Shown: piece by piece, positions 1-8,918 of the stretch | Layout of the letters: every line of letters begins with the position of its first letter | How positions within the stretch are numbered: position 1 is the first letter of the stretch | Source: an uncultured Rhodocyclaceae bacterium | GTDB lineage: Bacteria; Pseudomonadota; Gammaproteobacteria; Burkholderiales; Rhodocyclaceae | Reading direction: 5' to 3' | DNA: 12,594 nucleotides | NCBI GenBank assembly: GCA_903950295.1 | Contig: CAJBAP010000385.1 | Location: 1-12,594, forward strand | Program-made: the position numbers and the translations under genes | Notes under the pieces: model-generated | Database searches by the model: none | What the model was told of the DNA's origin: nothing | The model's input: the letters and a program-made list of their open reading frames with translations, nothing else

Positions 1-1355
<1,355 letters not shown>

Positions 1356-1428
1356 TATCAAACAACCCTGACCCCGGTACGGTTTATCATTCAAGCTGGA
1401 CTTCCACAACAACAGCGATGGAGAAGAC

Positions 1429-2673
1429 ATGAGCACGACCCACATCAAGGTCCCGACCACAGGCCAGAAAATCATTGCCGGGCAGCCCACGCCCGACAAT
1501 CCCATCATCCCCTTCATCGAGGGTGATGGCATCGGCATCGATATCACCCCGGTCATGAAGGCCGTGGTCGACGCCGCTGTCGCCAAGGCCTACGGTGGCA
1601 AGAAGAAAATTTCCTGGATGGAGGTCTATGCCGGCGAAAAATCCACCCGCCTCTATGGCCCTGATGTCTGGCTGCCGGCAGACACGCTCAACGCCTGCAA
1701 GGAATACTCCGTCTCAATCAAGGGCCCGCTGACCACGCCGGTCGGTGGCGGCATCCGTTCGCTCAACGTCGCACTGCGCCAGGAGATGGATCTCTACCAG
1801 TGCGTACGCCCGGTGCGTTACTTCAAAGGCATCCCCTCGCCGCTGAAGGACCCGACCAAGACCGACATGGTGATCTTCCGCGAGAACACCGAGGATATCT
1901 ACGCCGGCATCGAGTGGCTGGCCGAATCGGACAACTGCAAGAAGATCATCAAGTTCCTGCAGGAAGAGATGGGCGTCAAGAAGATTCGCTTCCCCAACAC
2001 CTCGGGCATCGGCATCAAGCCGGTATCGAAAGAAGGCACCGAACGCCTGATGCGCGCCGCCATCAAGTACGCCATCGCCAACGACCGCAAGTCGGTGACG
2101 ATCGTGCACAAGGGCAACATCATGAAGTTCACCGAAGGCAGTTTCCGCGACTGGGCCTACGCGCTGGCACAGAACGAATTCGGCGCCAAGCCGATCGACG
2201 GCGGCCCCTGGTGTTCGTTCAAGAATCCCGGCACCGGCCGCGAGATCGTCATCAAGGATGCCATTGCCGACGCCTTTCTGCAGCAGATCCTGTTGCGCCC
2301 TGCCGAATACGACGTGATCGCCACGCTCAACCTCAACGGTGACTACATCTCCGACGCGCTGGCCGCGCAGGTGGGCGGCATCGGCATCGCCCCGGGTGCC
2401 AATATTTCGGATTACTACGCGGTGTTCGAAGCCACTCACGGCACAGCACCGAAGTATGCCGGCAAGGATTATGTCAATCCGGGCTCACTGATTCTTTCCG
2501 CCGAAATGATGCTGCGGCACCTGGGCTGGAAAGAAGCCGCCGACCTCATCATCAAGTCGATGGAGGCCGCCATTGCCGACAAGATCGTCACCTACGACTT
2601 CGCGCGCCTGATGGAAGGTGCCACCGAGGTCAAGTGCTCAGCCTTCGGTCAGGCGATGATCGACCGGATGTAA
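1429..2673 (+). CDS. icd: NADP-dependent isocitrate dehydrogenase, dimeric E. coli type
   Basis: Homodimeric TCA-cycle enzyme converting isocitrate to 2-oxoglutarate, CO2 and NADPH. The protein is 414 aa (E. coli Icd is 416). The substrate-binding loop [13 protein letters not shown] places Ser111 at the site equivalent to E. coli Ser113, the residue phosphorylated by AceK, so control by phosphorylation is possible; AceK is not in the window. Catalytic Tyr158 and Lys228 and metal-ligand Asp305 (in NLNGDYISD) are present. The coenzyme residues K342, Y343, V349, Y389 and R393 (in [16 protein letters not shown] and [10 protein letters not shown]) match the NADP-specific set rather than the NAD set. 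The start is chosen for GGAGA six bases before the ATG. It lies 73 bases after the monomeric isozyme, in the same direction, and is followed by a strong terminator. No convincing sigma-70 promoter was found in the gap. Confidence 0.97.
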   Translation: MSTTHIKVPTTGQKIIAGQPTPDNPIIPFIEGDGIGIDITPVMKAVVDAAVAKAYGGKKKISWMEVYAGEKSTRLYGPDVWLPADTLNACKEYSVSIKGPLTTPVGGGIRSLNVALRQEMDLYQCVRPVRYFKGIPSPLKDPTKTDMVIFRENTEDIYAGIEWLAESDNCKKIIKFLQEEMGVKKIRFPNTSGIGIKPVSKEGTERLMRAAIKYAIANDRKSVTIVHKGNIMKFTEGSFRDWAYALAQNEFGAKPIDGGPWCSFKNPGTGREIVIKDAIADAFLQQILLRPAEYDVIATLNLNGDYISDALAAQVGGIGIAPGANISDYYAVFEATHGTAPKYAGKDYVNPGSLILSAEMMLRHLGWKEAADLIIKSMEAAIADKIVTYDFARLMEGATEVKCSAFGQAMIDRM

Positions 2674-2687
2674 ACTTGTAATTCGGC

Positions 2688-2723
2688 AAAAAAAAAAGCC
2701 CGCCAAATTGGCGGGCTTTTTTT
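2688..2723. terminator. Bidirectional rho-independent terminator between icd and csp
   Basis: The stem AGCCCGCC/GGCGGGCT closes over an AAATT loop. It is preceded by a run of ten A (2688-2697) and followed by a run of seven T (2717-2723), so it can terminate transcription from either side. It ends icd from the left and the cold-shock gene from the right. It starts 14 bases after the icd stop codon. Confidence 0.93.
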
Positions 2724-2732
2724 CAGCGCCAG

Positions 2733-2756
2733 AAAAGTCGGCGCTGGAAAGACGGC
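2733..2756 (-). repeat. 3'-end dispersed repeat, copy A (sense to csp)
   Basis: One of four copies of an approximately 24-bp intergenic motif whose plus-strand core is GTCGGCGCTGGCGGGACG; here it reads with GAAAGACG instead of GCGGGACG. In the csp sense direction it begins 28 bases after the stop codon and ends in TTTT. It overlaps a CAGCGCC/GGCGCTG inverted repeat (2724-2746), and a neighbouring hairpin follows at 2750-2781. Confidence 0.7.
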
Positions 2757-2781
2757 ACTTAGTAAAGCAACTAAGCCGTCT
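2750..2781 (-). other. Hairpin in the csp 3' untranslated region
   Basis: The arms AGACGGC (2750-2756) and GCCGTCT (2775-2781) pair perfectly. After a two-base bulge (AC), TTAGT and ACTAA extend the stem over an AAAGCA loop. It starts three bases after the csp stop codon, ahead of the true terminator at 2688-2723. No T-run follows, so it is more likely a 3' stabilising or processing structure than a terminator. Confidence 0.6.
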
Positions 2782-2784
2782 GAC

Positions 2785-2988
2785 TCAAGCCTTCTGGATG
2801 TTGGAAGCCTGCTTGCCCTTGGGGCCTTGCACGACTTCAAAGCTGACCTTCTCGGTCTCTTTGAGGGTCTTGAAGCCCGGCATATTGATTGCGGAGAAGT
2901 GCGCGAAAAGATCTTCGCTGCCATCATCCGGAGTGATGAAGCCAAAACCCTTGGAGTCGTTGAACCACTTGACGGTACCCGTTGCCAT
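2785..2988 (-). CDS. cspA: Cold-shock domain protein (CspA family)
   Basis: Single-domain cold-shock protein of 67 aa that binds single-stranded RNA/DNA and melts mRNA secondary structure in the cytoplasm. The whole protein is one OB-fold cold-shock domain: it opens [11 protein letters not shown], with RNP1 as KGFGFI (13-18) and RNP2 as DLFAHFS (26-32), and ends [10 protein letters not shown]. The start at 2988 is chosen because AAAGAGG sits at good spacing before it and the family begins exactly here; the frame stays open 21 codons further upstream but without family similarity. It is convergent with icd and divergent from clpS, with a separate promoter and a leader of about 135 bases. Which paralogue it is (CspA, CspD, CspE or another) and whether it is cold-induced cannot be told from sequence. 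Confidence 0.96.
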   Translation of the reverse strand: MATGTVKWFNDSKGFGFITPDDGSEDLFAHFSAINMPGFKTLKETEKVSFEVVQGPKGKQASNIQKA

Positions 2989-3130
2989 AAAACCTCTTTC
3001 ATAAAACGTGACATATATCCGGCCCAAGCCATTCAGCCCAACCGGCGACATGTTTGTGTTGCAAGTTCTCTACAGCGGATACGCCCAAGGGGTGAAGCAC
3101 TGACGCGAAGCTTGAACCAAACACCGTCGC

Positions 3131-3159
3131 CTTTTACGCAATTTTTCGCACTGCGTCAA
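3131..3159 (-). promoter_or_regulatory. Candidate sigma-70 promoter of csp, with a long leader
   Basis: On the minus strand the -35 TTGACG (3159-3154) and -10 TAAAAG (3136-3131) are separated by 17 bases. Transcription would begin near 3124, leaving a leader of about 135 bases before the csp start codon at 2988. Long structured leaders are typical of cold-inducible csp genes, whose mRNA acts as a thermosensor. The -10 is a weak match, so this is a prediction. The 300 bases between csp and clpS hold only this promoter, its leader, the inverted repeat at 3187-3244 and the clpS promoter. Confidence 0.5.
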
Positions 3160-3186
3160 CAACTATCAATGCTGCACGACAGCATG

Positions 3187-3244
3187 ATCAGAGGGGGATT
3201 CCTGGTCGAACCAGGCGGCGGTTTTATCCCCCTTTTCCCCTGAT
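3187..3244. repeat. Nested inverted repeat between the divergent csp and clpS promoters
   Basis: Three nested pairs of complementary arms are visible: ATCAG/CTGAT (3187-3191, 3240-3244), AGGGGGAT/ATCCCCCT (3192-3199, 3226-3233) and CCTGGT/ACCAGG (3201-3206, 3210-3215, loop CGA). A smaller perfect hairpin TGCTG-CACGA-CAGCA lies next to it at 3170-3184. The structure sits between the two predicted -35 elements (3159 on minus, 3255 on plus). Possible roles are insulator, protein-binding site, small RNA or weak terminator (a TTTT follows the ATCCCCC arm). Confidence 0.65.
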
Positions 3245-3254
3245 GACAGCGCAG

Positions 3255-3282
3255 TTGTATGGTGTTTGATTCGCATTAGAAT
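3255..3282 (+). promoter_or_regulatory. Candidate promoter of the clpS-clpA-rraA operon
   Basis: A -10-like TAGAAT (3277-3282; five of six consensus bases) follows TTGTAT (3255-3260) at a 16-base spacing. Transcription would start about 6-8 bases downstream, at or next to the clpS ATG (3289), so the message may be leaderless or nearly so. This agrees with the absence of a ribosome binding site before clpS. Confidence 0.45.
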
Positions 3283-3288
3283 CACCGC

Positions 3289-3609
3289 ATGGCAACACGC
3301 AAGCAAACGCTCCCCAGTGAAGGCGTCGCTCTCGAGCCGGAACGGCAACGGATCAAGCCGCCTCCACTCTACAAAGTGATGCTGCTGAATGATGACTACA
3401 CGCCGATGGATTTCGTCGTGGTGGTGCTGGAGAAATTCTTCCGCATGAACCGCGAACAGGCGACGGTGGTCATGCTGAAGGTGCATCGGCACGGTCGGGG
3501 AGTTTGCGGCGTGTTTCCGCGTGATCTGGCCGCCACGAAAGTCGAGCAGGTGGGTGCATTTGCCCGTCGGCATCAACACCCGCTCGCTTGCGTGATGGAA
3601 GAGAACTGA
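3289..3609 (+). CDS. clpS: ClpS, N-end rule adaptor of ClpAP
   Basis: Small cytosolic adaptor that recognises N-degron substrates (N-terminal Leu, Phe, Tyr, Trp) and hands them to ClpA for degradation by ClpP. The 106-aa protein has the family core from about residue 24: [17 protein letters not shown], then [16 protein letters not shown] and GVCGVF. The N-degron pocket residues Asn34, Asp35, Thr38, Met40 and His66 are all present at the same numbers as in E. coli ClpS. The first ~23 residues form the usual variable, flexible extension that engages ClpA. The ATG at 3289 gives the family's usual length but has no Shine-Dalgarno sequence before it. It is followed after 31 bases by clpA, the standard clpS-clpA arrangement. 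Confidence 0.96.
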   Translation: MATRKQTLPSEGVALEPERQRIKPPPLYKVMLLNDDYTPMDFVVVVLEKFFRMNREQATVVMLKVHRHGRGVCGVFPRDLAATKVEQVGAFARRHQHPLACVMEEN

Positions 3610-3640
3610 AGCAACCGATGCACGAAGGGAAAGGACTGGG

Positions 3641-5926
3641 ATGATTGCGCAGGAACTTGAAGTCAGCTTGCATATGGCCTTCGTCGAGGCGCGACAGAAG
3701 CGTCACGAGTTCATCACCGTCGAGCATTTGTTGCTCGCGTTGCTCGACAACCCGTCTGCTGCCGAAGTGCTCCGCGCCTGCGCCGCCGACATCGAAGAAC
3801 TTCGTCGTGAGGTTTCCGGCTTCATCGACCAGCACACCCCCACCGTGCCCGGCGACGGCGAGATCGACACCCAGCCGACGCTCGGCTTTCAGCGCGTCAT
3901 CCAGCGCGCCATCCTGCACGTCCAATCTTCGGGAAAAAAAGAAGTTAACGGCGCCAACGTGCTGGTCGCGATCTTCGGCGAAAAAGATTCCCACGCGGTG
4001 TACTTCCTCCAGAAGCAAGGTGTCTCCCGGCTCGATGTCGTGAACTTCATCTCTCACGGCATCACCAAGACACCTCAACCTGCCGGCAAAAGCGAGGAAG
4101 CACCCGAACAGGAAGCCGAAGCACAGCAGCAAGCCAGTGCGCTCGACAACTTCACGCAGAATCTCAATCAACTGGCACTCACCGGCAAGATCGATCCACT
4201 GATCGGCCGCGACAAGGAACTGGAACGTGTCATCCAGACGCTCTGCCGGCGCCGCAAGAACAATCCTTTGCTGGTTGGCGAAGCGGGCGTCGGCAAGACC
4301 GCCATTGCCGAGGGCCTGGCACGGCGCATCATCGAAAATCGCGTACCGGAGATTCTTGCCAACGCCACCGTGTACTCGCTGGACATGGGCGCCTTGCTGG
4401 CCGGTACAAAATACCGGGGCGATTTCGAGCAGCGCCTGAAAGCCGTACTCAAGCAACTCGCGGACGCACCGAATGCCGTCCTGTTCATCGACGAGATCCA
4501 CACACTCATCGGCGCGGGCGCGGCCTCGGGCGGTACGCTCGACGCGTCGAACCTGCTCAAACCAGCTTTGTCCTCGGGCGCGGTCAAGTGTATCGGCGCC
4601 ACCACCTACAACGAGTTTCGCGGCGTCTTCGAAAAAGACCACGCGCTGTCGCGGCGCTTCCAGAAGGTCGAGGTGAACGAGCCGAGCGTCGATGAAACCG
4701 TATCGATCCTGCGCGGCCTCAAGACCCGCTTTGAAGAGCATCATGGCATCAAGTATTCGGCCGCCGCCATCACCAACGCCGCCGAACTTTCCGCCAAGTT
4801 CATCACCGATCGCCATCTGCCCGACAAAGCCATCGACGTCATCGACGAAGCTGGCGCAGCGCAACGCATCCTGCCCAAGTCGAAGCAGAAGAAAGTCATC
4901 GGCAAGCAGGAGATCGAGGAGATCGTCGCCAAGATCGCGCGCATCCCGCCGCAGCATGTTTCGGCCGACGACCGCTCTGCGCTGAAGAATCTCGATCGCG
5001 ACCTGAAGAACATGGTCTACGGCCAGGATGTTGCCATCGAGGCATTGGCGAAGGCGATCAAGATGTCGCGTTCCGGCCTCGGCAACCCGCAGAAACCGAT
5101 CGGCAACTTCCTCTTCTCCGGCCCCACCGGCGTCGGCAAGACCGAAGTCGCACGCCAGTTGGCCTACTGCATGGGCATCGAACTGATTCGCTTCGACATG
5201 TCCGAGTACATGGAGCGCCATGCGGTCAGCCGCTTGATCGGCGCCCCGCCAGGCTATGTCGGTTTCGACCAGGGCGGTCTGCTCACCGAAGCGGTAACGA
5301 AGAAACCACATGCCGTTCTGCTGCTCGACGAGATCGAAAAGGCACATCCAGACGTTTTCAATATCCTGCTGCAGGTCATGGATCACGGCACCCTGACGGA
5401 CAACAACGGCCGCAAGGCAGACTTCCGCAATGTGGTGATCATCATGACCACCAACGCCGGCGCAGAAGCCCTGCAGAAGACCACCATCGGCTTCACTACC
5501 AGCAAGGGCCAGGGTGACGAAATGGCCGAAATCAAGCGCCAGTTTTCACCTGAATTCCGCAATCGCCTTGATGCGATGATTTCTTTCAGGGCGCTCGACA
5601 GCGAAATCATCCTGCGCGTAGTCGACAAGTTCCTCATGCAACTCGAAGGACAACTGCACGAGAAGAAGGTTGAAGCCATCTTCACCGACACCCTGCGCGC
5701 CTGGCTCGCCGAAAAGGGCTTCGATCCGCTGATGGGAGCACGGCCAATGTCACGCCTGATTCAGGACACTATCCGCTCCGCGCTGGCCGACGAACTGCTG
5801 TTCGGCAAGTTGGTACATGGCGGTCGGGTCACCATTGACCTCGACGAAAATGACAAAGTACGGCTCTCATTCGAAAAACAGGCCAACGAGAGGATGGCCT
5901 CGCCAACCTCCCCCACCCACAACTGA
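3641..5926 (+). CDS. clpA: ClpA, ATP-dependent unfoldase subunit of ClpAP protease
   Basis: Hexameric AAA+ unfoldase that feeds substrates to ClpP, including ClpS-delivered N-degron proteins. The 761-aa length is normal for the family. The Clp N-domain spans about residues 1-140, followed by a charged, Gln/Glu-rich linker (about 148-168). The D1 ATPase has Walker A GEAGVGKT (213-220) and Walker B LFIDE (281-285). The D2 ATPase has Walker A GPTGVGKT (494-501), Walker B LLLDE (560-564), the pore loop GYVG (538-541) and a ClpP-docking IGF tripeptide (616-618; IGL in E. coli ClpA). D1 and D2 adjoin without the coiled-coil middle domain of ClpB. AAAGGA lies five bases before the ATG. The stop is three bases before rraA, implying co-transcription. 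ClpP is not encoded here. Confidence 0.97.
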   Translation: MIAQELEVSLHMAFVEARQKRHEFITVEHLLLALLDNPSAAEVLRACAADIEELRREVSGFIDQHTPTVPGDGEIDTQPTLGFQRVIQRAILHVQSSGKKEVNGANVLVAIFGEKDSHAVYFLQKQGVSRLDVVNFISHGITKTPQPAGKSEEAPEQEAEAQQQASALDNFTQNLNQLALTGKIDPLIGRDKELERVIQTLCRRRKNNPLLVGEAGVGKTAIAEGLARRIIENRVPEILANATVYSLDMGALLAGTKYRGDFEQRLKAVLKQLADAPNAVLFIDEIHTLIGAGAASGGTLDASNLLKPALSSGAVKCIGATTYNEFRGVFEKDHALSRRFQKVEVNEPSVDETVSILRGLKTRFEEHHGIKYSAAAITNAAELSAKFITDRHLPDKAIDVIDEAGAAQRILPKSKQKKVIGKQEIEEIVAKIARIPPQHVSADDRSALKNLDRDLKNMVYGQDVAIEALAKAIKMSRSGLGNPQKPIGNFLFSGPTGVGKTEVARQLAYCMGIELIRFDMSEYMERHAVSRLIGAPPGYVGFDQGGLLTEAVTKKPHAVLLLDEIEKAHPDVFNILLQVMDHGTLTDNNGRKADFRNVVIIMTTNAGAEALQKTTIGFTTSKGQGDEMAEIKRQFSPEFRNRLDAMISFRALDSEIILRVVDKFLMQLEGQLHEKKVEAIFTDTLRAWLAEKGFDPLMGARPMSRLIQDTIRSALADELLFGKLVHGGRVTIDLDENDKVRLSFEKQANERMASPTSPTHN

Positions 5927-5929
5927 ACC

Positions 5930-6415
5930 ATGAGTCTGGCCACCACCGACCTCTGCGATAGTCACGCTGACAACGTTCGCGTGGCAACACCGGTTTTTCG
6001 TTCCTACGGCGGCAATTCCTCATTTCACGGCCGCATCGCCACACTGAAGATTTTCGAGGATAACGGCCTCGTTAGAAATACGCTCGACACGCCGGGTGCC
6101 GGGCGCGTGCTGGTCGTTGACGGCGGTGGCAGCTTGCGTTGCGCCTTGCTCGGCGACCAACTGGCCGCCCTGGCCGTCAAAAACAACTGGGCTGGCGTGG
6201 TCGTTTGGGGTTGCATTCGCGATTCACGGGCCATCGCCCAGATGCCCCTTGGTGTTCTCGCCCTCGCCACCCATCCGCAAAAGACCGTGAAAAAGAACCT
6301 GGGGGATAGCGACATCACCGTCAGCTTCGCCGGCATCGACTTCAGTCCCGGCGCATGGCTATACGCCGACGAAGATGGTCTTATCGTCAGCACCGCCGGG
6401 CAACTGCACCCCTAA
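5930..6415 (+). CDS. rraA: RraA-family protein (RNase E regulator / putative aldolase)
   Basis: A 161-aa member of the RraA/HMG-aldolase family. E. coli RraA binds RNase E and inhibits its RNA decay activity; related enzymes are Mg-dependent 4-hydroxy-4-methyl-2-oxoglutarate aldolases that also decarboxylate oxaloacetate. Family landmarks are the N-terminal [14 protein letters not shown], the central [19 protein letters not shown] (58-76) and [11 protein letters not shown] (90-100). Asp76, Arg97 and Asp98 form the D-X20-R-D motif linked to the metal and substrate site of active aldolases, which E. coli RraA lacks at the last position. It begins three bases after the clpA stop without a clear ribosome binding site, so translation is probably coupled to clpA. 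A terminator follows. Family membership is clear; which activity it has is open. Confidence 0.9.
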   Translation: MSLATTDLCDSHADNVRVATPVFRSYGGNSSFHGRIATLKIFEDNGLVRNTLDTPGAGRVLVVDGGGSLRCALLGDQLAALAVKNNWAGVVVWGCIRDSRAIAQMPLGVLALATHPQKTVKKNLGDSDITVSFAGIDFSPGAWLYADEDGLIVSTAGQLHP

Positions 6416-6428
6416 ACCCGACTTCCGA

Positions 6429-6451
6429 GCCGTCCCGCCAGAGCCGACTTT
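6429..6451 (+). repeat. 3'-end dispersed repeat, copy B (sense to rraA)
   Basis: Starts 13 bases after the rraA stop codon and reads GCCGTCCCGCCAGAGCCGAC plus TTT in the sense direction. Its last part (GCCGACTT) doubles as the left arm of the rraA terminator, so in this copy the repeat is physically part of a functional-looking terminator. It differs from copy D by one base in the core. Confidence 0.75.
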
Positions 6452-6470
6452 CCGCAAGTCGGCTTTTTTT
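6443..6470 (+). terminator. Rho-independent terminator of the clpS-clpA-rraA operon
   Basis: Perfect eight-base stem GCCGACTT (6443-6450) / AAGTCGGC (6456-6463), loop TCCGC, followed by seven T. It lies 27 bases after the rraA stop codon. Confidence 0.92.
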
Positions 6471-6497
6471 ATCCCCTCATTAAAATTTTCTAACATA

Positions 6498-6513
6498 TGT
6501 CTTATATAAGACA
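6498..6513. promoter_or_regulatory. Perfect 16-bp palindrome upstream of aceA (candidate operator)
   Basis: TGTCTTATATAAGACA is identical to its own reverse complement. It ends one base before the predicted aceA -35 element, where a dimeric regulator could activate or block RNA polymerase. A 13/16 match lies ahead of aceB at 11578-11593. No T-N11-A LysR signature is present in it; a GntR- or TetR-type dimer is an equally open possibility. Confidence 0.65.
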
Positions 6514-6514
6514 C

Positions 6515-6543
6515 TTGTTGCTTTGCAATATTGCCGATATACT
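6515..6543 (+). promoter_or_regulatory. Candidate sigma-70 promoter of aceA
   Basis: TTGTTG (6515-6520) and TATACT (6538-6543; five of six consensus bases) are separated by 17 bases. Transcription would begin near 6550, giving a leader of about 50 bases. The weak -35 next to a perfect palindrome suggests a regulated promoter. Confidence 0.6.
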
Positions 6544-6600
6544 GCGCCGCACTGTTTCACCCTTCTTGCCAACGCACTCCATCTTGAGAGGACCCCGAAC

Positions 6601-7911
6601 ATGACCGATCGCAAAGCTCAAATCGCCGCCCTGGAAAAAGATTGGGCCACCAACCCCCGCTGGAAAGGCGTCAAACGCGGCTATTCCGCCGCAGACGTCG
6701 TCCGTCTGCGCGGCAGCCTCCCGATCGAATACACGCTGGCCAAGCGCGGCGCCGAGACCCTCTGGGCCAAAATTAACGGCGGCGCCAAAAAGGGTTACGT
6801 CAATGCCTTCGGTGCCATCAGTGCTGGTCAGGCCATGCAACAAGCCAAGGCCGGCCTTGAGGCCGTCTATCTGTCGGGCTGGCAAGTTGCTGCCGATGGC
6901 AACACTTCCGAAACCATGTACCCGGACCAGTCGCTGTACGCCTACGACTCCGTACCAACCATGGTTCGCCGCATCAACAACACCTTCAAGCGCGCTGACG
7001 AAATTCAGTGGGGTCGTGGCATCAACCCGGGCGACAAGGAATACATCGACTTCTTCCTGCCGATCGTAGCGGACGCGGAAGCCGGTTTCGGCGGCGTATT
7101 GAACGCCTTCGAACTGATGAAGAACATGATCGCCTCCGGCGCCGCCGGTGTGCATTTCGAAGACCAACTCGCTGCCGTGAAAAAATGCGGCCACATGGGT
7201 GGCAAGGTGTTGGTGCCAACCCGCGAAGCGGTTGAGAAGCTGATTTCTGCCCGTTTCGCCGCCGACACCATGGGCGTGCCGACCATCATCCTGGCCCGTA
7301 CCGATGCCGAAGCCGCCAACCTGATCACCAGCGACTACGACGCCAACGACAAGCCCTTCATCACCGGGGAGCGCACGCAAGAGGGTTTCTATCGCGTCAA
7401 GAACGGCCTCGAGCAATCGATCAGCCGTGGCGTCGCCTACGCCCCCTACGCCGACCTGGTGTGGTGTGAAACCGGCGTGCCGGACATCGGCTTTGCCCGC
7501 GAATTCGCCCAAGCCGTGCTCAAAGAGTGCCCCGGCAAGCTGCTGTCGTACAACTGCTCGCCGTCCTTCAACTGGAAGAAAAACCTCAACGACAAGCAGA
7601 TCGCCTCGTTCCAGGAAGACCTGTCGGCACTCGGCTACAAGTACCAGTTCATCACCCTGGCCGGCATCCACATCAACTGGTTCAACACCTTCCAGTTCGC
7701 CCACGCCTACGCCAACGGCGAAGGCATGAAGCACTACGTCAACATGGTCCAGGAACCCGAGTTCGCCGCACGCGACAAGGGCTACACCTTCGTTTCGCAC
7801 CAGCAGGAAGTGGGTGTTGGCTACTTCGACGACGTCACCACCGTCATCCAGGGCGGGTCGTCATCCGTCAAGGCCCTGACCGGCTCGACCGAAGAAGAGC
7901 AGTTTCACTGA
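6601..7911 (+). CDS. aceA: Isocitrate lyase (glyoxylate shunt)
   Basis: Splits isocitrate into glyoxylate and succinate, bypassing the two decarboxylating TCA steps so that acetate or fatty acids can support growth. Tetrameric, Mg-dependent, cytosolic. The 436-aa length fits the family (E. coli 434). The signature KKCGHMGGK carries catalytic Cys196; also present are GWQVAADGN (93-101), the metal-binding [10 protein letters not shown] (156-165), GVHFEDQ (183-189), ILARTDAE (230-237) and [13 protein letters not shown] (315-327). The start at 6601 is chosen because AGAGGA lies eight bases upstream and it matches the family N-terminus; the frame is open from 6523, but an earlier start would fall in or near the promoter. 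It has its own promoter, palindrome and terminator. Its partner aceB lies about 3.7 kb downstream. Confidence 0.97.
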   Translation: MTDRKAQIAALEKDWATNPRWKGVKRGYSAADVVRLRGSLPIEYTLAKRGAETLWAKINGGAKKGYVNAFGAISAGQAMQQAKAGLEAVYLSGWQVAADGNTSETMYPDQSLYAYDSVPTMVRRINNTFKRADEIQWGRGINPGDKEYIDFFLPIVADAEAGFGGVLNAFELMKNMIASGAAGVHFEDQLAAVKKCGHMGGKVLVPTREAVEKLISARFAADTMGVPTIILARTDAEAANLITSDYDANDKPFITGERTQEGFYRVKNGLEQSISRGVAYAPYADLVWCETGVPDIGFAREFAQAVLKECPGKLLSYNCSPSFNWKKNLNDKQIASFQEDLSALGYKYQFITLAGIHINWFNTFQFAHAYANGEGMKHYVNMVQEPEFAARDKGYTFVSHQQEVGVGYFDDVTTVIQGGSSSVKALTGSTEEEQFH

Positions 7912-7963
7912 GCATCAACCAGACCCTCGATACAGAGGGAGTGGAGCGCTGTGTAGTTCAGCG

Positions 7964-7995
7964 AAGCCTCACCGGGAAACCGGTGGGGCTTTTTT
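7964..7995 (+). terminator. Rho-independent terminator of aceA
   Basis: The stem AAGCCTCACCGG (7964-7975) / CCGGTGGGGCTT (7980-7991), with one T-G wobble, closes over a GAAA tetraloop and is followed by a T-run to 7995. It resembles the phaB terminator at 8856-8885 closely, including the AGCGAAG just upstream. Confidence 0.94.
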
Positions 7996-8015
7996 GCCTT
8001 TGTAGGTTATATCCA

Positions 8016-8044
8016 TTGCCGTTTATCAGCACTGCTTATATAGT
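8016..8044 (+). promoter_or_regulatory. Candidate sigma-70 promoter of phaB
   Basis: TTGCCG (8016-8021) and TATAGT (8039-8044; five of six consensus bases) with 17-base spacing lie in an AT-rich stretch after the aceA terminator. Transcription would start near 8051, leaving a leader of about 27 bases that contains a strong AGGAGG. This supports phaB being its own transcription unit. Confidence 0.6.
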
Positions 8045-8077
8045 CATTCACTTAAATCATATTCAGGAGGGGTGGAA

Positions 8078-8818
8078 ATGCAACGAATCGCATTGGTTAC
8101 GGGCGGCATGGGGGGCCTCGGGGAGGCTATCTGCATCAAGCTTGCAGCACTCGGCGACAAGGTTGTCACGACTTACAGCCCGAGCAACAAATCTGCGCAA
8201 GACTGGTTACGTCGCATGAATGACATGGGTTATGGATTCCTGGCATATCCATGCGACGTGAGCGACTTTGATTCATGCAAGGCATGTTGCGACGAAATTG
8301 TGAAAAGCGTCGGGCCGATCGATGTCCTGATCAACAATGCCGGCATCACGCGCGACATGACCTTCAAGAAGATGACGAAGGCGGACTGGGATGCCGTGAT
8401 CCACACCAACCTCGACTCGACCTTCAACATGACCAAGCAAGTCATGGATGGCATGACCGATCGTGGCTGGGGACGCATCATCAACATTTCCTCCGTGAAT
8501 GGCACGAAGGGCGCGTTCGGGCAGACCAACTACGCTGCCGCCAAGGCGGGCATGCACGGCTTCACAAAATCGCTGGCGCTCGAGGTCGCGAAAAAAGGGG
8601 TCACGGTTAATACCATTTCGCCCGGCTATATCGGCACCAAGATGGTCATGGCCATTCCACAGGACGTCCTGGACAGCAAGATCCTGCCGCAAATTCCACA
8701 ATCACGGCTGGGAAAACCGGAGGAAGTGGCAGGCTTGGTCGCCTACCTCGCTTCAGAAGAAGCCGCCTTTGTGACCGGTGCCAACATTTCGATCAATGGC
8801 GGCCAGCACATGTTCTGA
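8078..8818 (+). CDS. phaB: Acetoacetyl-CoA reductase (PHB synthesis)
   Basis: Short-chain dehydrogenase that reduces acetoacetyl-CoA to (R)-3-hydroxybutyryl-CoA with NADPH, the second step of polyhydroxybutyrate synthesis. At 246 aa it equals the length of Cupriavidus PhaB and resembles it throughout: TGGMGGLG cofactor loop (8-15), NNAG (86-89), ITRDMTFKKMT (90-100), GWGRIINISSVNG (130-142), Tyr152-X3-Lys156 with catalytic Ser139, VTVNTISPGYI (175-185), and a C-terminus ending INGGQHMF. ATG 8078 has AGGAGG seven bases upstream; the in-frame GTG at 8072 would be only one base from that site, so it is not used. No phaC or phaA is adjacent, so this is a solitary copy with its own promoter and terminator. 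FabG is the main alternative, but the PhaB-specific segments argue against it. Confidence 0.92.
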   Translation: MQRIALVTGGMGGLGEAICIKLAALGDKVVTTYSPSNKSAQDWLRRMNDMGYGFLAYPCDVSDFDSCKACCDEIVKSVGPIDVLINNAGITRDMTFKKMTKADWDAVIHTNLDSTFNMTKQVMDGMTDRGWGRIINISSVNGTKGAFGQTNYAAAKAGMHGFTKSLALEVAKKGVTVNTISPGYIGTKMVMAIPQDVLDSKILPQIPQSRLGKPEEVAGLVAYLASEEAAFVTGANISINGGQHMF

Positions 8819-8855
8819 TACCGGATATCTGGAATCAAGGGAATAGAGCGAAGAT

Positions 8856-8885
8856 GCCTCACGGGGAATCCCGTGGGGCTTTTTT
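8856..8885 (+). terminator. Rho-independent terminator of phaB
   Basis: The stem GCCTCACGGG (8856-8865) / CCCGTGGGGC (8870-8879), with one T-G wobble, closes over a GAAT loop and is followed by six T. It is 37 bases after the phaB stop codon and closely similar to the aceA terminator. Confidence 0.93.
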
Positions 8886-8892
8886 ACGCATG

Positions 8893-8918
8893 AAAAAAGT
8901 CGGTGCTGGCGGGACGGC
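8893..8918 (-). repeat. 3'-end dispersed repeat, copy C (sense to the PEBP gene)
   Basis: Reads GTCGGTGCTGGCGGGACG on the plus strand, one base from copy D. In the sense direction of the minus-strand PEBP gene it lies about 75 bases after the stop codon and ends in a run of six T. It is continuous with the tandem repeat at 8910-8983. Confidence 0.75.

Noticed and set aside
3192..3233. tRNA-like T-arm on the minus strand (CCTGGTTCGACCAGG followed by AATCCCCC)
   Set aside because: It resembles a T-arm next to an acceptor strand, but the loop is too short, and no D-arm, anticodon arm or matching acceptor strand is found at tRNA distance. It is better described as part of the nested inverted repeat.
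2827..3243. 138-codon plus-strand frame opposite csp and into the csp-clpS gap
   Set aside because: It covers the cold-shock gene in antisense and then the inverted repeat and promoter region; it has no domain and no ribosome binding site, and the csp gene explains the region.
3470..5386. 638-codon open frame on the minus strand across clpA
   Set aside because: It is antisense to a full-length, well-conserved ClpA. Its composition (rich in Asp, Val, Leu, Arg, Gly) is typical of the complementary frame of GC-rich genes, it has no recognisable domain, and there is no ribosome binding site support.
6502..7800. 432-codon open frame on the minus strand across aceA
   Set aside because: Shadow of the isocitrate lyase codons with no family similarity; it would also run over the aceA promoter and palindrome.
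8031..8044. CTTATATA ahead of phaB as a third copy of the aceA-type operator
   Set aside because: Only the central eight bases match; both flanking TGT/ACA ends differ, and the string overlaps an ordinary -10 element.
6601..8818. aceA and phaB as a two-gene operon
   Set aside because: A strong terminator (7964-7995) and a good separate promoter (8016-8044) lie between them.
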